DNA of 7,838 bases, taken from the NCBI GenBank assembly GCA_021442545.1, contig JABUSX010000026.1:1-7838 (forward strand), read 5' to 3'. The position numbers were made by a program, and so were the translations under genes. The notes beneath the pieces were generated by a model that saw only the letters and a list, made by a program, of their open reading frames with translations, was not told where the DNA came from and made no database searches. Source of the DNA: Eubacterium sp. (GTDB lineage Bacteria > Bacillota > Clostridia > Lachnospirales > Lachnospiraceae). This document shows, piece by piece, positions 1 to 6,400 of this stretch. How positions within the stretch are numbered: position 1 is the first letter of the stretch; each line of letters begins with the position of its first letter.

Positions 1-4
1 TTTC

Positions 5-36
5 TGCCTTCTTTTTGCCAAAAAGAGGCAATTTTT
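5..36 (+). terminator. Probable rho-independent terminator of an upstream gene
   Basis: A tight hairpin can be read directly. TGCC (5-8) pairs with GGCA (27-30), T9 is bulged, and TCTTTTT (10-16) pairs perfectly with AAAAAGA (20-26) across a three-base GCC loop. A31 and five T residues (32-36) follow. Eleven pairs, a short loop and a T tract fit an intrinsic terminator, most likely for a gene ending left of the window. The stem is A/T-rich in its upper part and the T run is short, so termination may be leaky. No coding sequence of that upstream gene is visible. Confidence 0.55.
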
Positions 37-165
37 GACAGGTGGATTGTTATTGCTGACATGTGGGGGTAAACTCAACTATGTAACAGTATGCATATAA
101 GGCGTATTTTATCATTTTTGATATTTCCGATTACCGCAGTCCTGAAAATCTGAGTAATTAAAGCG

Positions 166-236
166 GATCCGGAAGGCGTGAAAAGCCGGCGGGGCAATGA
201 AACCGGCAGGCGAGAAGACCTTCGGAGAAACGGATC
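166..236 (+). promoter_or_regulatory. Candidate structured 5' leader RNA element, unidentified
   Basis: Nested helices can be drawn by eye. TCC-GAAGG (168-176, G171 bulged) pairs with CCTTCGGA (219-226). Inside it, GCCGG (185-189) pairs with CCGGC (203-207), leaving a purine-rich internal loop (177-184 and 208-218) and a 13-base apical loop (190-202). An alternative outer helix pairs GATCCG (166-171) with CGGATC (231-236), so two mutually exclusive basal stems are possible. I compared the segment from memory with cyclic-di-GMP, cobalamin, FMN, glycine and other common riboswitch consensus sequences and did not find a convincing match. It may be an unrecognised cis-regulatory RNA or simply a GC-rich leader. 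Confidence 0.3.
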
Positions 237-297
237 GGTCAGATGCGATCGGCGGAAATTTAAAAATAGAAACAAATGCCACTGATGTCATTTTTGA

Positions 298-306
298 AAA
301 AGGGGA
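298..306 (+). promoter_or_regulatory. Ribosome-binding site of the adhesin gene
   Basis: AAAAGGGGA ends seven bases before the G305-to-ATG gap closes at 313 and resembles the AAGGAGG anti-16S core with one substitution. An in-frame TGA at 295-297 lies just upstream, so ATG 313 is the first possible ATG of the frame. Together these fix the start codon with good confidence. Confidence 0.8.
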
Positions 307-312
307 TTAGCT

Positions 313-417
313 ATGAAGAACTTTGAGAAGAACTGGAAAAAGTGGATAGCCCTTTTCATGGCCGTGCTGATGGTTATCGGTACCGTGTGGATCAACACGG
401 ACCGGCCGATGCAGGCT
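313..417 (+). other. Signal peptide of the adhesin (residues 1-35)
   Basis: The N-terminus has a basic n-region (MKNFEKNWKK, five Lys in ten residues), then a hydrophobic core from Trp11 to Ile27 (WIALFMAVLMVIGTVWI). A polar stretch leads to Met-Gln-Ala at 33-35, after which the chain becomes strongly acidic. Cleavage after Ala35 is the most plausible site, though Met at -3 is not ideal. No YSIRK-G/S motif is present. The segment directs Sec-dependent export and supports the reading of a surface protein. Confidence 0.85.
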
Positions 418-3400
418 AATGAAGACGAGCAGTCCGCCGAATATGTTCCGGCTGAAGATCCGGGCAATTCGGTTGTGGAATTGAACCTTGAGCAAAATAC
501 GGTTCCGGAAGAAGTTGTTCCGGAAGTCGTAGAAGAGTATGCTTCTGACGCGATCGTGGAAGAGACCGCGCAGGAGATCGTTGAAGAGGCGGTCACAGAA
601 GAGGTTGCTTCTGAAGTTGTTGAAGAAGCAGTCACAGAGGAGATCGTCGAAGCGGTCGAGGAAGCGATCGAAGAAGAGATCATTAAAGAAGAGATCGCAG
701 AAGAGATCGCGGAAGAGATCGAGAAGGAAGAGGCCGAAGAAGAGGCCGAGGAAGAGGAGCCTGTCGAATACGGCACAGTGTTCACTTATGCAGACGGCGT
801 TCTCACCGCGGATGCCTACACTTCCGAAGAAGCTCAGATCCCGGCTGATGCGCAGCTGATCGTCGAGGAGATGCCGGCAGGTTCTCCGCAGTACAACGAT
901 GCAGTCGCCCGCATCCAGGCGGTCAACCCGACACAGGAAGGCAAGGTTGCCGGTTACAAGATCTATGACATTCGCTTCATGAATAATGAAGGCGCAGCGA
1001 TCGAACCGGCTGCCGGCGTGGTCAGAGTCATTGTTAACTACTTCAATCTGGTTAACCCGCTGGCTTCCGAAAATGCCGATACCGAAAACGGCGTCGAGAC
1101 ATTTGCGTACCACATCCTGAATGATGGCGGTGTTGAAATTCTGAACGGCCAGAACGGTGTTGTTGTTTCTGATGCAGAAGGCAACATCAGCGCCTTTGAT
1201 GTTTCCACCGGCAGCTTCAGCAAGTTTGTGATCGAAGCGGTCGCAGACGAAGCCGGTGAACCGGAAGAAATCGTAGAGCCTGAAGAAGTCGTAGAGCCCG
1301 AAGTTATTAAAGAGGAAGATCCGAAGGCCGAACAGGAAAACGCTATCGATGAACAGAAGGAAGGCGATGACGAACCTGCTCCGATGAATGTAGGCTACAC
1401 CTATCATACCGACCTCTGGGATCCGGCGCTCTCCACGCTTACGATCACCAAGAACGGAAAACCCTATACACCGGGTGAAAAAGCAGCAGTCGGTGACGAG
1501 GTCAAAGTTGCGGTTCAGGTAACAGAGACTACAACGGATCAGTTGCTGATGTTCAATGAGGATGGCAGCATTGCGACACTGTACATCGATCTGCCGGCAT
1601 CCGGTCTGGATTACACCCTGCTCGGCAAGGCTATGGCCGGCGGCATCACCTTCCCGGTCAGCGGCATCAACCCGGCAGACGGACAGGTGTTCTCGGTCAA
1701 CGCGCTTGTGACGCTTCAGGGCAGCACCCTGGTTCTGAACTGGCAGACGACACCGGATGATCCTTCCTATAAACTGCTCAGCGAATCAAACGACGTTCAG
1801 TTCCATTTTGAGTTCTCCGGAAAGCTGAACGGCAAAGACGACTACATCGACTGGAACCGTGTCGGCGAGTTCGAGATCGACAACACCGGCAAGATCGGTG
1901 CTGCGAAATACATCGAGCCGGCTGCTGTTGCCGCGATCGTTAATAATGACACGGCTCTGCAGAAGACGATGGTATTTAAGACGACCGTGCAGCAGGCTTC
2001 ACGCGGCGAAGACGGTGAACTGATCCGCGGCGAAGACGGTCATATCGTATATGAGTCAAAAGAGATTACATTTACATATGAAGATATTCTGAAGAGCACG
2101 GAAAAGAATACGGAAGGCAAACCCGTCTACCGTATCCCGGATGTGAAGGCCGGAAGCTATGATGTGAACGAGACCGGCGAATGCACGGTTCCCGGCTGGA
2201 CCTTCGAAAAGGATCAGTCCGAACTGACAGCCACAGCCATTGTGCCGGTGTGCGGCATTGCGGATGTATCCCTTCATAATCAGTATAAGCTGCAGACAGG
2301 ATCGATCGTCTTAAAGAAGAACCTGGCAGCGGACAGTGAACTGAAAGACGGAGACATGACCGAAGGCCAGAAGGCTTCGATCCTGCTCACGATCACGGAC
2401 AAAGACGGAAAATTTGTCTGGTTCGATAAGAACAACAAGTATATCGGCGTCACGGCCAGCAAGAATACCCCGCCGAGCGGTTACACGAAGGAAACCGCTT
2501 CCTGCCAGATGAGCTACTGGGCCATCAGCAAGAGCGGCAGCGACAGCGTGACCATCACCGGTCTGCCGATCGGAAATTATACCGTAACCGAGACTTCCGG
2601 AATCAGCAATGTGATCTGGACGGCGAAATATGCTGTGAACGGCGCTGCACTGTCGGAAGGCACTGTGGCTTCGGGAACCGTGGTCAATGAAGGTTCAACG
2701 GAATATAAATTTGAAAACAGTTACATTCTTGACAAGGGCAACCTGAGCCTGGACAAGACCGTTGCTCCGGATGAAATTATTAAAGAAGCAGACCGGGCAA
2801 ATATCAAATTCAAGGTCGAAGGCAAGAAGATTCAGGATGGCAAGGAAGTAACCTATACGGTTGCGGAACTGACTTATGCGGATCTGTTTAAGAACGGGGA
2901 ATATGTTGGCTGGAAGAGCGAAGATCTGCCCGTCGGCGATTACACCGTTACAGAGACAGCCTGGTCACCGGAAGGCTATACGGTCACCACGACCTATGTC
3001 GTTACGGCACAGTCCGGAACGGAAACAGGAGGCAATGGTGTCGTTGCCGGCGCTGTTCCGGTAAAGAAGGACGAAACCACAAACGTGAAGTTCACGAACA
3101 CCTATAAAGAAAACGGTGAGATGAACATCACCAAGACCTTCTCTGGCATTACGAATGATACGGCCAAAAAGGGCACGAAGATCATTATCAGAAATGCAGA
3201 AGGAAAGGTTGTTCAGGTCTCTAATCCGACAACGACTGCAAGTCCGAAGACCTATACGGGCGTTTCGGATACGGCGGAATACACCGTTCTTGCGTATTAC
3301 ATGGGAACCTCCACAACAGCCACAAAAACCCTGAATATTCAGGGTCTGCCCTTCGGAACCTATACCATAACGGAGATTCCGTACACAAACAATGATTACA

Positions 3401-6400
3401 ACCGTACAACGACTTATGAGATCACAGCGGGAACAGGCACGGCAGGTGAGACGTCAGCCAGCGTCACCGTGGACAAGGATAAAAACAATATCCCTGCAGC
3501 CAAGATCACGAACAAATACGTCCGCAAACTGGGCGGACTGAAGTTCACGAAGCTCTTTGTGGACGCAGAGCTTGCAAAGCTGACCGATGCACAGAAAGCA
3601 GCGGTTGCCTTCACTCTGAAGAACAGCTCCAGTGTTTCTGCAACCGTCACATACGGACAGCTCATCGAAGCCGTCGAGAAAAGAGGCGGAAAGATCGATA
3701 TCAAACTCGGCTCAAATTGGTATGACGGCGTTGTAACGAAAAATGCCAACGGCAGCTATACGCTTGAGGTCAAGAATCTGCCGGCCAACGTTACCTATAC
3801 CGTAACCGAAGGCGGCGACAAGGATATTTCAGGTTTCGCACGCACGACGGTTGTTAAAGTGGATGGCGTGAAGTCTTCACTGGTTGATGCCGGCAGCAAG
3901 AAGATTCCGGAATACAACGAGGACAAGACGAACGTTTCCGAGATCAGCTTCACCAACGAATATGTACCGAGCGGAACTCTCAAGGTCACGAAGACCTGGG
4001 GACCGGTCCTGAGCCAGGCTTATTACGATAAGCTTATTACACGGATCTGGTTTGAGGTAAGCGACAGCGAAGGCAATCCGGTAAATCATACCTATACAAA
4101 GGACGGAAAGTCCGTCACCGATAACAAGTACACCTACGACGAGATTTCAAAGGGGATCACGGTCGAAGCCGGCAAGGCCTACTATGTTGTAGAGAAGAAC
4201 GCAAACGTGGACGGCTACACCCGGACGACTCAGATCTGGTACACGGACGAGAAGGGAACGACTTCTCCGACGATCACAAAGGGTCAGGATGATGTGGTGC
4301 AGTCCGACGACGGGCTTGTAAACCAGAGCGGGCTGACAGATTTCCATTTTGTCAACTCCTATAAAGCAGGCGGCCCCGGACCGGGAACCGGCTCTGTTTT
4401 CTACAAGAACCTGAGCGGAAGCCTGAATGACCAGGATAAGTATATTGAAGGAACTGACAGCTACATCGTTTACAACCGTACGGTTCTCAAGATCACACAG
4501 TATGTGGATGCGGGACATACAGAGATCGAACGTGAGCTCTACATACCGGTCAAAAAGGCGGTTGATGAAGGCGGACTGGAACTGGCGCCCGGTTACTACA
4601 CCGTGAAAGAAATGGCCAGTTACTGGACGGACGGAAACGGCAACTATTCCGATACGGCAAAAGCCGGATACACCCTCGTCCAGGGTGCTGCAGCTTCCGA
4701 TCTGTACTACGACTGGGATTGGGTCGTGTACGACTGGAACAGCGGAACTCCGACACCGCTGAATTCCGGAAAGTATCCGGAAGACGGAGAAGCACAGGCA
4801 TCCTTTGAAGTTCCCAAGGGCAAGATGGTTGGTCTTTCCTTTACGAACAACTATACGCCGTACGGCGCCCTGAAGCTTACAAAGAACTTCAAGGGTCTGA
4901 CCGATGCGCAGATCAACAATCTGAAAGGAAAGATTTCCTATTCCATCGACCGCTGGAACAACGGCGGATGGGAAAACTATGACACCGTTTACCTCACCGG
5001 CATGACGGCTGCGGGCGGACAGAGCTTCTATAAAGAGTGGACGCACCTGCCTCTCGGTGAATACAGAATCAAGGAGACGATCGGCAGCGAGGTTTCGCTT
5101 TATAACCGCATCTCTTATGTGACGGTAAAGAACAAGAGCGACGGCACCACGAATACGGTGATTATCAGCAAGGATGCTCTTCCGAAGGATGAAGACAAGA
5201 TCATCGTTCAGCGCGGCGGCATCGAAGCGGATGCAGCGGCCGGAACGCCGGCAGCGCCGAAGGTGACGTTTGACAACGAATACGAGCATCAGAAAGGCAG
5301 CCTGACCATCCAGAAGACCTTCAAGGGTGATCTGCCGGATGCCGATAAAGAAAACCTGACCTTCAAGATCCAGGATACGACAAACAGCAAGTATGTTACC
5401 TGGAAGCAGGAGGGCGGAAAGTATATCTACACAGGTAATACGGCGGAAGAATCAGCCGCATCGTCCTTCACATACAAACAGCTGAAGGAAATGGGCGGAA
5501 CGTTTACCCTCGAGGAACTTCCGGTTCTGTCCGGCACGACCAAGTACCGTGTCTGGGAGAAGAACCAGAACAAGAGCGGCTACAACGTTGCCATTACCAC
5601 CAAGGTGAACGGCGGATCTGAAGTGAGCAGCGCAAGCGGCTATGCGGATGTACAGATCCAGGATAAGAAGACGGCAAGCGTTGAATTTATCAACAACTAC
5701 AAACAGGTTGGTACTCTGAAGATCCAGAAGACCTTTGCTCCGACGTCCGTTGCGACGACGACGCAGGCCAAGAACATCAAGTTCACGGTCTACGAGGCAA
5801 AGGAAGAAGGCGGAAAGATCGTTCCGAAGACAGACGAGAGCGGAAGCCCGATCATTGCAAAGAATATCACAGGCTCTGCGATGCAGTTCACCTATTCGCA
5901 GATGTCCAGCGGCGCGAAGTCGTATTCTGTTGCACCGGGTCTCTACATCGTAAGAGAATCCGGACAGGGATTCCAGACGGATAACTATATCTATGTTTCC
6001 TCAAAGGTCAACGGAACAGAGTGGACGGAGCAGGGCGATCCGGAAGGTTCCGCCTCTGTGCAAAAAGGCAAGACGACTTCTGTGAGCTTTGAGAACATCT
6101 ATGATGAGTTTGGAAAGATCGTGCTGCAGAAGACGATCGCCGGCCTGACCGATATGGATCCGGATCAGATGAACTCCATCATCTTCATTGTGAAGGACAG
6201 CGACGGCAAGATCCTTCCGGACAACAATAAGAACTATGTCCGGAATGCAGGCGGCGAAATCATCGGAACCGTGACCTATGCTGATTTCACCCGCACCAAG
6301 GATACAGAGGGTACCTATTCACTGTATAATCTGCCGAAGGGCGACTACACCGTGACCGAGCTCGTGCTTGGCGAAGGCGGCGTAGAGAAAGAAGACAACC

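Larger units (their letters stand above)
37..312 (+). promoter_or_regulatory. Non-coding leader / promoter region of the adhesin gene
   Basis: No credible gene lies here; the longest ATG-started stretch on this strand is about 20 codons (91-153) without a ribosome-binding site. Promoter signals are weak. TTGACA at 35-40 is a perfect -35 hexamer, but the best -10 at suitable spacing is TGACAT (57-62), only half matched. CTGACA (56-61) with TATGTA (80-85) at 18-base spacing is an alternative. TATAAG (96-101) and TATCAT (110-115) are good -10 matches without a clear -35. Bases 60-160 are A/T-rich and 163-256 are markedly G/C-rich, which suggests a structured 5' untranslated region before the A/T-rich translation start. 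The exact start of transcription cannot be placed. Confidence 0.4.

Noticed and set aside
91..153. Twenty-codon leader peptide starting at ATG 91
   Set aside because: No ribosome-binding site precedes it, and its sequence (MHIRRILSFL...) shows no attenuation-type codon run. It probably occurs by chance in A/T-rich DNA.
177..223. Resemblance of the GC-rich leader to cobalamin or cyclic-di-GMP riboswitch motifs (GGCGTGAAAAGCC, GGCAATGAAACC, GAGAAGACC)
   Set aside because: Individual words are similar, but their order and the surrounding helices do not match either consensus, so no known class is claimed.
288..785. Minus-strand Ser/Thr/Ala-rich frame that could be taken for a mucin-like protein
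   Set aside because: The Ser runs are the complement of GAA/GAG/GAT codons of the Glu-rich segment; it is a low-complexity shadow.
539..859. Plus-strand Lys/Arg/Ser-rich frame resembling a basic nucleic-acid-binding protein
   Set aside because: It is the +2 reading of the GAAGAG repeats within the adhesin gene and has no start signals of its own.
307..1407. Long minus-strand open frame of 366 codons, rich in Phe, Leu, Arg and Asp
   Set aside because: It lies wholly opposite the adhesin frame, and its composition (FFxDLFCDLFF-type runs) is the reverse complement of the Glu-rich repeats. No ribosome-binding site or recognisable domain is present.
2491..2517. Cys-Gln pair in D2 considered as a thioester-domain motif
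   Set aside because: The surrounding residues (ETASCQMSY) lack the partner motifs of Gram-positive thioester domains, and the unit matches the FctA-like pattern instead.
4147..5289. Long minus-strand open frame of 380 codons
   Set aside because: It is antisense to D6-D8 with their conserved Lys/Glu/Asn pattern intact on the + strand. Its protein resembles no family and its length follows from codon bias of the real gene.
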